This document shows, in pieces, positions 43,390 through 52,611 of a stretch of 64,000 nucleotides of DNA. The number at the start of each line of letters is the position of its first letter. Position 1 is the stretch's first letter. The notes under the pieces are model-generated. The model worked only from the letters and a program-made list of their open reading frames with translations. It ran no database searches and was not told the DNA's origin. Source of the stretch: Halomonas sp. H10-9-1 (GTDB lineage: Bacteria; Pseudomonadota; Gammaproteobacteria; Pseudomonadales; Halomonadaceae); contig NZ_JAMSHO010000001.1 in assembly GCF_040147005.1 (NCBI RefSeq), positions 682,001-746,000 on the forward strand, written 5' to 3'. The translations under genes were made by a program, and so were the position numbers.

Positions 43390-43573
43390 TAAAATTGAAG
43401 ATTTCAAAGAAGGTGAGGGGCCGTCCGCCCCTCCCCGGGTGGACCAGGTGCCGGGTTCACGCTCCGTCGGGTTGGCGAGGGTCCCGCAGCCTGGGCGACT
43501 TCGTGGCCATCCCCTCGCTGTGTATGATGTGCCCATCGATTTTCATCAGATTCAGCACACGCGGGGAAGCATC

Positions 43574-45553
43574 GTGAACACGGAGAGTCACTCTCAACTG
43601 GCGGCCTTCATCTGGTCCGTGGCGGACCTGCTGCGCGGCGATTTCAAGCAGTCCCAGTACGGCCGTATCATCCTGCCCTTCACCCTGCTGCGGCGCCTGG
43701 AGTGCGTGCTGGAGCCCACCAAGGCCGATGTGCTGGCCGCGGCCCACGCCCATCAGGCCAAGCCCGAGGCGGTGCGCGAGAAGCTGCTGCTGCGCGCGGC
43801 GGAGCAGCCCTTCTTCAACGCCTCACCGCTGGCTCTGGGCACACTCTCCGACACCCAGACCGCCGACGACCTGATGAGCTACGTGCAGTCGTTCAGCCAG
43901 GACGCCCGGGAGATCTTCGAGCACTTCGAGTTCGAGGGCTTCGTCCAGCAACTCTCGGCCAGTAACCTGCTCTATCAGGTGGTGCAGCGCTTCGCCGCCA
44001 TCGACATGAGCCCCCAGCGGCTCACCAACTACGGCATGGGGCTGGTGTTCGAGGAGCTGATCCGCAAGTTCGCCGAGAGCTCCAACGAGACGGCGGGGGA
44101 GCACTTCACCCCGCGGGACATCGTCCACCTGACCACTTCGCTGGTGCTGACCGGCCAGGACGAGAAGCTACGCCCCAATGGCATTGTCACCGTCTATGAC
44201 CCCACCGCGGGCACCGGCGGCTTCCTCTCCGAGAGCGACGAGTACATCCAGCAAGTCAGCCGGGACGTCACTGTCTCGCTGCATGGCCAGGAGCTCAACC
44301 CAGAGTCCTACGCCATCTGCAAGGCCGACATGCTGATCAAGGGCCAGGCGGTGGAGCGGATCAAGCTCGGCAACACCCTCTCCGACGACCAGCTGGCTGG
44401 CCAGCACTTCGACTTCATGCTCTCCAACCCGCCGTTCGGGGTGGAGTGGAAGAAGGTGCAGAAGGCGATCACCGACGAGCACAACCACAAGGGTTATGAG
44501 GGCCGCTTCGGCCCCGGCCTGCCGCGCGTTTCTGACGGCTCGCTGCTGTTCCTGATGCACCTGGTGAGCAAGATGCGCGCCCGCCAGGATGGCGGCTCGC
44601 GTATCGGCATCATCCTCAACGGCTCGCCGCTGTTCACCGGGGGCGCCGGCAGCGGCGAGTCCGAGATCCGCCGCTACCTGCTGCAGCATGACCTGGTGGA
44701 GGCGATCGTCGGCCTGCCCACCGACCTGTTCTACAACACCGGCATCGCCACCTACGTGTGGATCCTCTCCAACCACAAGCCCGCCGAGCGCCGCGGCCAG
44801 GTGCAGCTGATCAACGCCACCGGCCGGGCCAGCAAGATGCGCAAGTCGCTCGGCAGCAAGCGCCAGTTCGTCGCCGACCGCGACATCGAGGAGATCGTGC
44901 GCCTCTATGGCGCCTGCCAGGAGAGTGAAGAGAGCAAGCTGTTCCCGGTGGAGGCCTTCGGCTACCGGCGCATCACCGTGGAGCGCCCCCTGCGCCTCAA
45001 CTTCCAGGCCTCCCCCGACCGCCTGGCCTTGCTCGATGACGAGAAGCCGATTCAGAGGCTCATTGATGCCGAGCGCGAGGCCCTCAAGGCCGCCTGCGCC
45101 ACCCTGGACCCGGAGCAGCTCTGGACCAACCGAGACGCCTTCACCAAGGCGCTCAAGGCCGCCATCAAGGGCGCTGGCCTGAAGGTCGGCGCCCCGCTGC
45201 AGAAGGCCATCCTCAGTGCCCTATCCGAGCGCGACCCGGAGGCGGATATCTGCCTGGACAAGAAGGGCAACCCCGAACCCGACACTGGCCTGCGCGACAA
45301 CGAAAACGTGCCGCTGGATGAGTCGGTGTTCGACTACTTCGAGCGCGAGGTGAAGCCCCACGTCCCCGACGCCTGGATCGACGAGGAGAAGCGCGACCCG
45401 CTGGATGGCCGTATCGGCATCGTCGGCTTCGAGATCCCCTTCAACCGGCACTTCTATAAATTCACGCCACCGCGCCCGCTCGAAGAGATCGACGCCGACC
45501 TCAAGGCTTGCACCGACCGTATCAAGCAGATGATCGAGGAGCTGTCGGCATGA
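43574..45553 (+). CDS. hsdM: Type I restriction-modification system, methyltransferase subunit
   Basis: 659 aa from the GTG at 43574, which follows GGGGA and gives the family N terminus ([20 protein letters not shown]); the longer frame upstream has no homologous look. HsdM N-terminal helical domain to ~170, AdoMet motif [10 protein letters not shown] near 209-218, catalytic NPPF near 285 for N6-adenine methylation, and a long C-terminal part with [20 protein letters not shown]. It modifies host DNA with HsdS and forms the endonuclease with HsdR further on. Confidence 0.93.
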   Translation: MNTESHSQLAAFIWSVADLLRGDFKQSQYGRIILPFTLLRRLECVLEPTKADVLAAAHAHQAKPEAVREKLLLRAAEQPFFNASPLALGTLSDTQTADDLMSYVQSFSQDAREIFEHFEFEGFVQQLSASNLLYQVVQRFAAIDMSPQRLTNYGMGLVFEELIRKFAESSNETAGEHFTPRDIVHLTTSLVLTGQDEKLRPNGIVTVYDPTAGTGGFLSESDEYIQQVSRDVTVSLHGQELNPESYAICKADMLIKGQAVERIKLGNTLSDDQLAGQHFDFMLSNPPFGVEWKKVQKAITDEHNHKGYEGRFGPGLPRVSDGSLLFLMHLVSKMRARQDGGSRIGIILNGSPLFTGGAGSGESEIRRYLLQHDLVEAIVGLPTDLFYNTGIATYVWILSNHKPAERRGQVQLINATGRASKMRKSLGSKRQFVADRDIEEIVRLYGACQESEESKLFPVEAFGYRRITVERPLRLNFQASPDRLALLDDEKPIQRLIDAEREALKAACATLDPEQLWTNRDAFTKALKAAIKGAGLKVGAPLQKAILSALSERDPEADICLDKKGNPEPDTGLRDNENVPLDESVFDYFEREVKPHVPDAWIDEEKRDPLDGRIGIVGFEIPFNRHFYKFTPPRPLEEIDADLKACTDRIKQMIEELSA

Positions 45554-45588
45554 GGAAGGGCGCCGTTCAGCCTTGTCTTGTACTGTCA

Positions 45589-45617
45589 TTGACAATGAAA
45601 GAGTCATGCCCTAGAAT
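45589..45617 (+). promoter_or_regulatory. Sigma-70 promoter for the small RNA upstream of the Abi gene
   Basis: Perfect -35 TTGACA (45589-45594), 17-base spacer, -10 TAGAAT (45612-45617, one mismatch). A start near 45624 would produce a transcript that meets a terminator within ~50 bases. Confidence 0.75.
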
Positions 45618-45623
45618 GCCGGG

Positions 45624-45676
45624 TAACACACCCGCCATGCCTCTCATTGAAGCACACTTTGGCGGGTTTTTTGTGT
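45624..45676 (+). ncRNA. Small structured RNA directly upstream of the Abi_2/HEPN gene (AbiF-RNA-like)
   Basis: The region between the strong promoter and the Abi start folds into a hairpin: ACCCGCCA (45630-45637) pairs with TGGCGGGT (45660-45667), followed by TTTTTT (to 45672); flanking ACACA and TGTGT can extend the pairing. It is therefore a ~50-nt terminated RNA. A conserved RNA motif upstream of abiF genes has been described from comparative genomics; this one has the same place, size and shape. Its role, perhaps antitoxin or activator of the HEPN protein, is inference. Confidence 0.7.
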
Positions 45677-45689
45677 CCGGAGGTCGAGC

Positions 45690-46670
45690 ATGAGCGACTT
45701 CCACAAGCCTGCACACAGCATTGACGAGCAGATCGCGACGCTATGCAGCCGTGGCCTGGCGATACCCGACGAGGCTCGGGTGCGTCACTACCTAGCCAAT
45801 ATCAGCTACTTCCGCCTTTCAGCCTACACGCGTCCCTTCTACCAGCCAGGCCTCCAGGAGCATCGATTTCTGGAGGGCTCTTCTTTCGAGGATGTGCTGA
45901 GGCTCTATGTGTTCGACCGTGAACTCCGCCTGCTGCTGCTTGATGCCATCGAACGGCTCGAGGTCGCGCTACGCGCTCAGTTGACAAACACCCTGGCCGA
46001 GCACCATGGTCCCCACGGCTATCTGGATCCCGGAATCTTCGACACCCGCTACAACCATGGGTGGCTGTTGGAGAAGCTGGAGAACGCGGCCAAGGGACGA
46101 GATATCGAGACCTTCCTGGCTCACTATCGCAAGAAGTACCGCTCAGCCCCCAATCAGCCGCCTATCTGGATGGCGGTGGAGCTGCTGACTTTCAAGGAAG
46201 TCTCGACCCTATTGGCCAACCTACGGCTGCCCAAGGATACCCAGCGTATCGAGCGCCATTTTGGCTGGAAGATGCGGGTGCTGAGATCCTGGTTTCGCAG
46301 CCTGTCCGATCTGCGTAACGTCTGTGCCCACCATGGCCGAGTGTGGAACCGCGAATTCGGGAGCCGTCCAGAGATGCCGAAGAAGGTTCCGGCCGGCTGG
46401 CCGAGTATCCCTAGTAGCATCGAGACGGGCTCTAATGAGCACCCCGAGCAGCGTCTCGACCCGAGACGGCGGCTATATCTCCAGCTCGTGGTGATCGAGT
46501 CGCTGATGCAGGTCGTGTCACCCACCAGCCAGTGGGCCGAGCGGCTGGTGACACTACTGGATCACTACCCTCAGGCTTCACGCCCACATATGGGCTTCCC
46601 CGGGCATTGGGACACGGAGCCTTTTTGGCGAGAAGCAGTGATGAACGCAAGGGAGGGGGGAAAGGCATGA
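45690..46670 (+). CDS. Abi_2 (AbiD/AbiF) family HEPN abortive-infection protein
   Basis: 326 aa. Abi_2 pattern: LANISYFRLSAYTRPFY, LRLYVFDRELRLLLLDAIER, LEVALRAQLTNTLAEHHG, and the HEPN RNase motif R-N-x3-H as LRNVCAHHGRVWNR (R near 209). HEPN proteins of this kind cut RNA and stop growth on phage infection. GGAGGTCG precedes the ATG, and a terminated small RNA precedes that. The stop overlaps the hsdS start (ATGA), so it is carried inside the hsd operon. Confidence 0.88.
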   Translation: MSDFHKPAHSIDEQIATLCSRGLAIPDEARVRHYLANISYFRLSAYTRPFYQPGLQEHRFLEGSSFEDVLRLYVFDRELRLLLLDAIERLEVALRAQLTNTLAEHHGPHGYLDPGIFDTRYNHGWLLEKLENAAKGRDIETFLAHYRKKYRSAPNQPPIWMAVELLTFKEVSTLLANLRLPKDTQRIERHFGWKMRVLRSWFRSLSDLRNVCAHHGRVWNREFGSRPEMPKKVPAGWPSIPSSIETGSNEHPEQRLDPRRRLYLQLVVIESLMQVVSPTSQWAERLVTLLDHYPQASRPHMGFPGHWDTEPFWREAVMNAREGGKA

Positions 46671-48079
46671 GTTTTCCGAAATACCCCAAATATAAGGACT
46701 CCGGCGTTGAGTGGCTGGGGGAGGTGCCGGCGCATTGGGTGGTCGGGCCGTTACGGTGGTATGCAACCATCCAGGGAGGAGTCGCCAAGGGGAAAAGCTA
46801 CTCCAATGATACGCCCACGGTTGACCTGCCATATCTGCGTGTTGCCAACGTGCAGGACGGGCATGTCGATCTCTCGTCAGTCAACACTGTGACAGTTGCG
46901 TTATCCGAGGTTGACCGCTATCGCCTTCAGCCCGGCGATGTCTTGATGAATGAAGGCGGAGACAACGACAAGCTTGGGCGTGGGACTGTCTGGGAGGGAG
47001 ATATTGCTGACTGTCTTCACCAGAACCATGTTTTTGCAATTAGGCCGAATCAGTATTTATTGCCCTACTGGCTGTCCATGTTCACTCGCACCAGTGCAGC
47101 CCGGTCCTACTTCTATCTGTATTCCAAGCAGAGCACCAATCTGGCCTCCATTTCATCCAGTAACGTGATGTCATGTCTGCTGCCTCTCCCCCCAGTAGGA
47201 GAGCAGCGCCAAATATTGGGCTTTCTCGACCGCGAAACCGCCCGCATCGACGCCTTGGTAGCAGAGCAGCAGCGCCTGATCGAGCTGCTCAAGGAGAAGC
47301 GCCAGGCGGTGATCTCCCATGCCGTCACCAAGGGGCTGGACCCTGATGTGACGATGAAGGACTCCGGGGTGGAGTGGCTGGGTAAGGTGCCGGCGCATTG
47401 GGAAGTTGGGCGCGTGAAGAATGTAGCCTCATTCATAACTTCTGGTCCGCGGGGCTGGTCTGATTATCTTACCGAATCTGGCGAGGAGATTTTTGTTCAG
47501 AGCGGTGACCTAGATGATCATATTGGCGTCAACTTTGAGAATGCGAAACGTATACGCTCTCCCATGGGTGCTGAGGGAGCCAGGACTCGAATAAACTGTG
47601 GTGATGTGCTTGTTTGTATAACCGGCGCCAACACAGGGCGAGTAGCAGTATCCGACCTCCCGCCAGTCTCAGCTTTCATAAATCAGCACCTGTCTCTTGT
47701 TCGGCTTAATCAGGTTAATGCTTTACCTGAATTTGTGGGCTATGCGCTGTCTTCAGAATCAATTCAGTCGTTTTTTAGGGTGGAGCAATATGGTTTGAAG
47801 GAAGGGCTAAGCCTGAGCGACGTTGCTGATGCCCCTTTGGTGCTTCCTCCGAAATATGAGCAAGAGCTGGTAATTAAGTACCTAAAAGACCAGACCCAGC
47901 GCCTGGATCGTCTAGTTATAGACGCAGAACGATCTGTTGAATTGCTCCAAGAACGTCGATCTGCCCTGATCTCCGCGGCCGTGACCGGCAAGATCGACGT
48001 TCGCGGGTGGCAAGCCGATCAACAATCTGAGCAGCCTGAGATATTGATGGCCGCTGAGACGCGGGCCACCTACGGCTAA
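46667..48079 (+). CDS. hsdS: Type I restriction-modification system, specificity subunit
   Basis: 470 aa. Two target-recognition halves that each begin with the same repeat ([19 protein letters not shown] and [20 protein letters not shown]), each followed by a variable TRD and a conserved helix ([38 protein letters not shown]). Start ATG overlaps the Abi stop. The TRD DNA is more AT-rich than the conserved parts, typical of specificity exchange. The recognised sequence cannot be predicted from this alone. Confidence 0.92.
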   Translation: MSFPKYPKYKDSGVEWLGEVPAHWVVGPLRWYATIQGGVAKGKSYSNDTPTVDLPYLRVANVQDGHVDLSSVNTVTVALSEVDRYRLQPGDVLMNEGGDNDKLGRGTVWEGDIADCLHQNHVFAIRPNQYLLPYWLSMFTRTSAARSYFYLYSKQSTNLASISSSNVMSCLLPLPPVGEQRQILGFLDRETARIDALVAEQQRLIELLKEKRQAVISHAVTKGLDPDVTMKDSGVEWLGKVPAHWEVGRVKNVASFITSGPRGWSDYLTESGEEIFVQSGDLDDHIGVNFENAKRIRSPMGAEGARTRINCGDVLVCITGANTGRVAVSDLPPVSAFINQHLSLVRLNQVNALPEFVGYALSSESIQSFFRVEQYGLKEGLSLSDVADAPLVLPPKYEQELVIKYLKDQTQRLDRLVIDAERSVELLQERRSALISAAVTGKIDVRGWQADQQSEQPEILMAAETRATYG

Positions 48080-48092
48080 GGCAAGGAGGCTA

Positions 48093-48400
48093 TTGATGAA
48101 GTTTGAAACCTTGGAGGCCGGGCGCTGGGTGTCACAATGGACGAGGCAGTACTGGACAGCAGCCAGCTGCCCCCCGAAAAGCGTGATGACTGGCAGGAGG
48201 TGCAGAACTATGTCCAGGCGATCAACGAAGCGGTCGAGGGGCTGGATGCAGGGGGTGCGTGGCGAGCACAAGTCGCCCGGGGAGTTCCGTGTCAGCCAGA
48301 ACTGGATCGGCGGGAGCAGCCTGGCCGATGCCGCCTTCATTCCGCCTCATCCCGATGAAGTGCCAGAGTTGATGGGAGATCTGGAGCTCTTTCGAGCGAT
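48093..48400 (+). pseudogene. Broken fic (Fic/DOC family) gene between hsdS and hsdR
   Basis: Pieces of a Fic protein lie in two frames: [20 protein letters not shown] in one and [40 protein letters not shown] in another. The substrate helix is shortened, a segment before GVRGEHK is missing, and the catalytic HPFxDGNGR motif is absent. The gene is therefore a deletion and frameshift remnant. Fic genes often sit between hsdS and hsdR in type I loci. Confidence 0.7.
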
Positions 48401-48500
48401 ACATGCGGCTATTCCGGACATGAACCTTATCGCTCGGCTTGCGTGTAAGGCACAGGGGCCTGAATTGACGCAGGCTTTCCCTTGTGTAAAGTAAGTGCCT

Positions 48501-48536
48501 GCAGCCTTACACATGTGCCTCCATGTGTAAGGCTGC
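48501..48536. repeat. Perfect 15-bp inverted repeat upstream of hsdR
   Basis: GCAGCCTTACACATG, 6-base loop TGCCTC, CATGTGTAAGGCTGC. No T-run follows on either side. It lies in the ~190-base gap between the fic remnant and hsdR. Operator or transcript-stability hairpin are both possible. Related GTGTAA words recur just upstream. Confidence 0.6.
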
Positions 48537-48575
48537 CGTCAGTATCGACCTGACAATCGATGTCCGTTGACAACA

Positions 48576-48619
48576 CCTCCCACGCCTGCCATGGATGCGC
48601 ATCTTGGGAGGTTACTTTT
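48576..48619 (+). terminator. Weak terminator-like hairpin before hsdR
   Basis: CCTCCCA (48576-48582) and TGGGAGG (48605-48611) can pair, followed by TTACTTTTT. The loop is long (22 bases), so this is uncertain. If real it would lower transcription into hsdR from the hsdM-hsdS part. Confidence 0.3.
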
Positions 48620-48680
48620 TGTGTGCCCAACGCCAACGGCGTAGGCTAAGGGAAATAAAGCCTGATTCTCAGGGGATAAC

Positions 48681-51600
48681 ATGGCGGACAGCAGGGAAGC
48701 CCGCTTCCAGCAGGATATCATCGAGGCCATGACGGCCCACGGCTGGAAGACCGGCTCGGCCAGCGGCTATGACCGCACCGCGGCGCTCTACACCGAAGAT
48801 CTGCTTGGCTATGTGCGGGAAGCCTGGCCCGAACGCTGGGAGAAGTTCTGCAAGGCTAACCCCCAGGCCCCGGAGCAGGTGTTCGTGCAGAAAGTGGTCC
48901 GCGAGCTGGACAGGGCCGGCACCCTGGAGGTGCTGCGCCACGGCTTCAAGGTGCCGGGGGTGAAGTTCGACCTGTGCAGCTTCCAGCCCGACCACGGCAT
49001 GAACCCGGATTCGCTGGCCCGCTACCGCGCCAACCGGCTGCGGGTGGTGCCGGAGGTCTCCTATTCGCCCCACGCCCGGGAAGGGCAATACAACCCTCGC
49101 CTCGACCTGGTGCTGTTCGTCAACGGCATCCCCACCGCGACGCTCGAACTCAAGAGCCAGTTCAAGCAGACGGTGGAGAACGCCAAGCGCCAGTATCGCC
49201 AGGACCGGCCGATCAAGGACCCCGTCACCCGCAAGCCCGAGCCGCTGCTGACCTTCAAGCGCGGCGCCCTGGTCCATTTCGCGGTCAGCCAGGCCGAGGT
49301 GGCGATGACCACCAAGCTGGCGGGCAAGGACACCTTCTTCCTGCCCTTCAACCGCGGGACGGAGGAGGGCGGCGCCGGTAACCCGCCCGCGAAGGACGAG
49401 CAGAGCTACGCCACCGCCTACCTCTGGGAGGAGGTGTTTGCCCCGGACGCCTGGCTGAAGGTGCTCGGCCGCTTCCTGCACCTGGAGAAGAAGACCAGCG
49501 AGAACTTCCACGGCCGCCGCACCACCAAGGAGACGTTGATCTTCCCCCGCTATCACCAGTGGGAAGTGGTCAACCGCCTGGTGCAGGCCACCCTCGCCGA
49601 GGGGCCGGGGCGCCGCTACCTGGTGCAGCACAGCGCCGGCTCCGGCAAGTCCAACTCCATCGCCTGGTGTGCCCATCAGCTGGCCAACCTCTACGCTGAG
49701 GATGGCACCAAGCTGTTCAACTCGGTGATCGTGGTCACCGACCGCACAGTGCTCGACAGCCAGCTCCAGGACACCATCTATCAGTTCGAGCACGCCCACG
49801 GCGTGGTGCGGCCGATCACCCGCGATGTTGGCAACCAGAGCAAGTCTGAGCAGCTCGCCGAGGCACTCGCCAGCAACACCCGCATCATCATCGTCACCAT
49901 CCAGACCTTCCCGGCGCTGTTCGACGCCCTGGACAGGCGCCCCCAGCTTGCCGAAGGCAACTACGCGGTGATCGCCGACGAGGCGCACTCCTCGCAGACC
50001 GGCAGCTCGGCCAGCAAGCTCAAGGCGCTGCTGGCGGCCGCAGGCGAAACCGTAGAGAGCGATAGTGGGAGCGAGGGCGGCGGCGAGCTGGAAAACCGCG
50101 AGGGCATCGGCGAGCTGGAAATAAGCGCCGAGGCGATGCTGGATGCCGCCGTGGCCTCGCGCCGCCCCAGCGAGCGCATCAGCTACTACGCCTTCACCGC
50201 CACGCCCAAGGCCAAGACCCTGGAGCTGTTCGGTCGCCCGCCGGATCCCGAGCTGCCGGCCAGTGGCGACAACCTGCCCGAGCCGTTCCATCTCTACTCC
50301 ATGCGCCAGGCCATCGAGGAGGGCTTTATCCTCGATGTGCTCACCAACTACGTCACCTACACTACCGCCTGGAAGCTCGCCCATCCCGAGGGGGAAGACC
50401 AGGAAGTCGATTCCAAGAAGGCCTCGCGCACCCTGGCCAAGTGGGTGCGGCTGCACCCCTACAACATCGCCCAGCGGGTCGAGGTGATCGTCGAGCACTA
50501 CCGCGACAACGTCCGCCACCTGCTCGATGGCCAGGCCAAGGCGATGGTGGTCACCGCCAGCCGCCAGGAGGCGGTACGCTACCAGTTGGCCATGCGCGAC
50601 TACATCGCCGAGCAGGGCTACGGCGACGTTCACCCCATGGTCGCCTTCTCCGGCAGCGTGCCGCCCGACGAGGTGATCCCCGAGGAGGTCACCGAGACCA
50701 GTCAGCTGCTCAACCCCGGGCTCAAGGGGCGCGACCTGGCCGAGGCGTTCGACACCGACGACTTCAACGTGATGATCGCCGCCAACAAGTTCCAGACCGG
50801 CTTCGACCAGCCCAAGCTTTGCGCCATGTACGTCGACAAGAAGCTCCAGGGCGTGGATTGCGTGCAGACCCTCTCGCGGCTCAACCGGCTGTTCCCGGGC
50901 AAGCAGACCTTCATCCTCGACTTCTATAACGACGAGCAGGAGATCCTCGACGCCTTCGCGCCCTACTACCGCAAGGCCGAGCTGGCCGACGTCTCCGACC
51001 CCAACGTGGTCTACGACCTGCAGCGCACCCTGGACGCCAGCGGCATTTATCACTGGCCCGAGGTCGAGGGCTTCGCCAAGGCCTTCTTCGATCCCAAGGC
51101 CCCGGCCTCCAGCCTCAGCTACTACTGCCGGCCCGCCCAGGACCGCTTCAAGCAGCGCTACCAGCTGGCCCTGGAACAGCTCCAGGTCTGGAAGGAGGCT
51201 CGCCAGGTCGCCGAACAGAATGGCGACGACAAGGGCCTGAAGCGCGCCGAGCAGCAGCTCAAGGAAGCCGGCACCACCCGCGATGAGCTCGACCTGTTCC
51301 GCAAGAACCTGCAGAGCTTCGTGCGTACCTACGAATTCCTCAGCCAGATCGTCACCTTCGACGACGCCGAGCTGGAACAGCTCTGCGTCTATGCCCGCCA
51401 TCTCCACCCGCTGCTGAGCACCGACCGGCTGTTGGAGGAGGAGAGCATCGACGTCAGCGAGTTGGAGCTGACCCACTACCGCCTCACCAAGCGCGAGGAG
51501 AAGCGTTTGCGCCTGGAAGAGGCTGAGGGCGACTACGGCCTCACCCCGGTCAGCGAGGTGGGCTCGGGCAAGCCCCACGACCCCGAGAAGCAACGCCTGG

Positions 51601-51917
51601 CCGAGATCATTGACCGGCTCAACGACCTCTATGGCGCCGAAGTCAGCGACGACGACAAGCTGCACTTCGCCAATGGCATCGCCGACCGCATCGAGCGCGA
51701 CGAGGCGGTGATGGCCCAGGTTCGCAATCACAGCGAAGATCAGGTGATGCACGGCCTCTTCCCGAAGAAGGTCACCGACGCCGTACTCGACGCCCTCAGC
51801 GACCACGAGAAGCTCAGCATGCCGCTGCTGGAGAATGAGGGTACGGGGAGGCAGTTTGCGCTGTTGATCCTGAGGTTATTGGCGGGGAGGACGAGTCGTG
51901 ATTTGCGCGCAGAATAG
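48681..51917 (+). CDS. hsdR: Type I restriction-modification system, endonuclease/translocase subunit
   Basis: 1078 aa. PD-(D/E)XK nuclease with D141 and E155-L-K157 (DLVLFVNGIP, TATLELKSQF), SF2 translocase with Walker A HSAGSGKS near 318-325, DEAH box (ADEAHSSQTGSS) near 433, motif VTDRTVLDSQLQD, and the C-terminal helical domain. Length fits HsdR. Start ATG at 48681 preceded by AGGGG. Cuts unmodified DNA after translocation, working with the upstream hsdM/hsdS products. Confidence 0.94.
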   Translation: MADSREARFQQDIIEAMTAHGWKTGSASGYDRTAALYTEDLLGYVREAWPERWEKFCKANPQAPEQVFVQKVVRELDRAGTLEVLRHGFKVPGVKFDLCSFQPDHGMNPDSLARYRANRLRVVPEVSYSPHAREGQYNPRLDLVLFVNGIPTATLELKSQFKQTVENAKRQYRQDRPIKDPVTRKPEPLLTFKRGALVHFAVSQAEVAMTTKLAGKDTFFLPFNRGTEEGGAGNPPAKDEQSYATAYLWEEVFAPDAWLKVLGRFLHLEKKTSENFHGRRTTKETLIFPRYHQWEVVNRLVQATLAEGPGRRYLVQHSAGSGKSNSIAWCAHQLANLYAEDGTKLFNSVIVVTDRTVLDSQLQDTIYQFEHAHGVVRPITRDVGNQSKSEQLAEALASNTRIIIVTIQTFPALFDALDRRPQLAEGNYAVIADEAHSSQTGSSASKLKALLAAAGETVESDSGSEGGGELENREGIGELEISAEAMLDAAVASRRPSERISYYAFTATPKAKTLELFGRPPDPELPASGDNLPEPFHLYSMRQAIEEGFILDVLTNYVTYTTAWKLAHPEGEDQEVDSKKASRTLAKWVRLHPYNIAQRVEVIVEHYRDNVRHLLDGQAKAMVVTASRQEAVRYQLAMRDYIAEQGYGDVHPMVAFSGSVPPDEVIPEEVTETSQLLNPGLKGRDLAEAFDTDDFNVMIAANKFQTGFDQPKLCAMYVDKKLQGVDCVQTLSRLNRLFPGKQTFILDFYNDEQEILDAFAPYYRKAELADVSDPNVVYDLQRTLDASGIYHWPEVEGFAKAFFDPKAPASSLSYYCRPAQDRFKQRYQLALEQLQVWKEARQVAEQNGDDKGLKRAEQQLKEAGTTRDELDLFRKNLQSFVRTYEFLSQIVTFDDAELEQLCVYARHLHPLLSTDRLLEEESIDVSELELTHYRLTKREEKRLRLEEAEGDYGLTPVSEVGSGKPHDPEKQRLAEIIDRLNDLYGAEVSDDDKLHFANGIADRIERDEAVMAQVRNHSEDQVMHGLFPKKVTDAVLDALSDHEKLSMPLLENEGTGRQFALLILRLLAGRTSRDLRAE

Positions 51918-52225
51918 TAATCTACGGAAGGGATCTATTATGACTGCTAACGACCCAAAGCGGCTATGGGGGCAAAGGCAGCAGGCACATTCATTGGGGA
52001 TATGCAGCATGCACGATGATTGGTGCTATACTGCCGAGCTATACTTAATATATAGGAATTTCAATAGGATGAGAGGGGGCGGGCGCGTAGCATAATATTG
52101 TTGAACGCGCGTGCGCGTTCAAGTGGAATATCAAGCATGCTACATAATACAACTGTTATGCGTCAATGCGACACATCTTGTCGTCTTGCTAGTGTAGCCT
52201 GAGAAAAAGGCCAGAAGGAAGCGAT
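51918..52225. other. AT-rich spacer after hsdR with candidate degenerate attC
   Basis: No convincing gene (a 65-codon frame at 51898-52095 has no support). It holds a perfect inverted repeat TTGAACGCGC-GT-GCGCGTTCAA (52101-52122) and ends in GTTATGC (52155-52161), which matches an integron R' box. GCATAAT at 52090-52096 could be the partner R'' box, giving a 72-base attC-like element. The base composition shifts here from host-like to AT-rich. Confidence 0.5.
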
Positions 52226-52552
52226 ATGTCGAATTTTGATCAGAGTTTTGAAAGCACTCGCTTAGCTATGCTTGCTCAACAGCATCCAGAGATTGTGAAG
52301 GTAAAAGGCAAAATCGTTTTCAACGCTGAAGAGGATGAAGACCGCCTGAGCGGTACATCTTGGAAGCTTGAGGAAGATATATTCGATAAAATCACCGAAT
52401 CGGATTTTAAGCTTCATATTATTGAGCTTCTTGATAACTTCATTCAATATCGAGGGCAGCACAACGAGCTCCCTAAAAAGGAAGGCGTTATCCACTTTGG
52501 TGATGGCAATCTTGATATTGAGTGGTTACCTAACGGCTCAATAAAACTGTAA
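52226..52552 (+). CDS. Hypothetical cassette protein (108 aa)
   Basis: Unrecognised acidic protein (KVKGKIVFNAEEDEDRLSGT, FKLHIIELLDNFIQYRGQHN). AT-rich, unlike hsdR. GAAGGAAG precedes the ATG. It lies just inside the left boundary of an inferred integron cassette that begins at TTATGC (52156), ahead of the UDG-like gene interrupted by the IS1380-like element. No function is proposed. Confidence 0.6.
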   Translation: MSNFDQSFESTRLAMLAQQHPEIVKVKGKIVFNAEEDEDRLSGTSWKLEEDIFDKITESDFKLHIIELLDNFIQYRGQHNELPKKEGVIHFGDGNLDIEWLPNGSIKL

Positions 52553-52611
52553 GTGCTAACTTGATTAAATTAACTATATAAAATAATGGATAGGTAACGA
52601 TTTGGGTATTA

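Noticed and set aside
48669..51806. 1045-codon open frame antisense to hsdR
   Set aside because: It mirrors the GC-biased third positions of hsdR, has no family motifs, and hsdR on the plus strand has all its catalytic motifs.
51898..52095. 65-codon frame after hsdR
   Set aside because: It starts inside hsdR, has no motif and overlaps the palindromic region.
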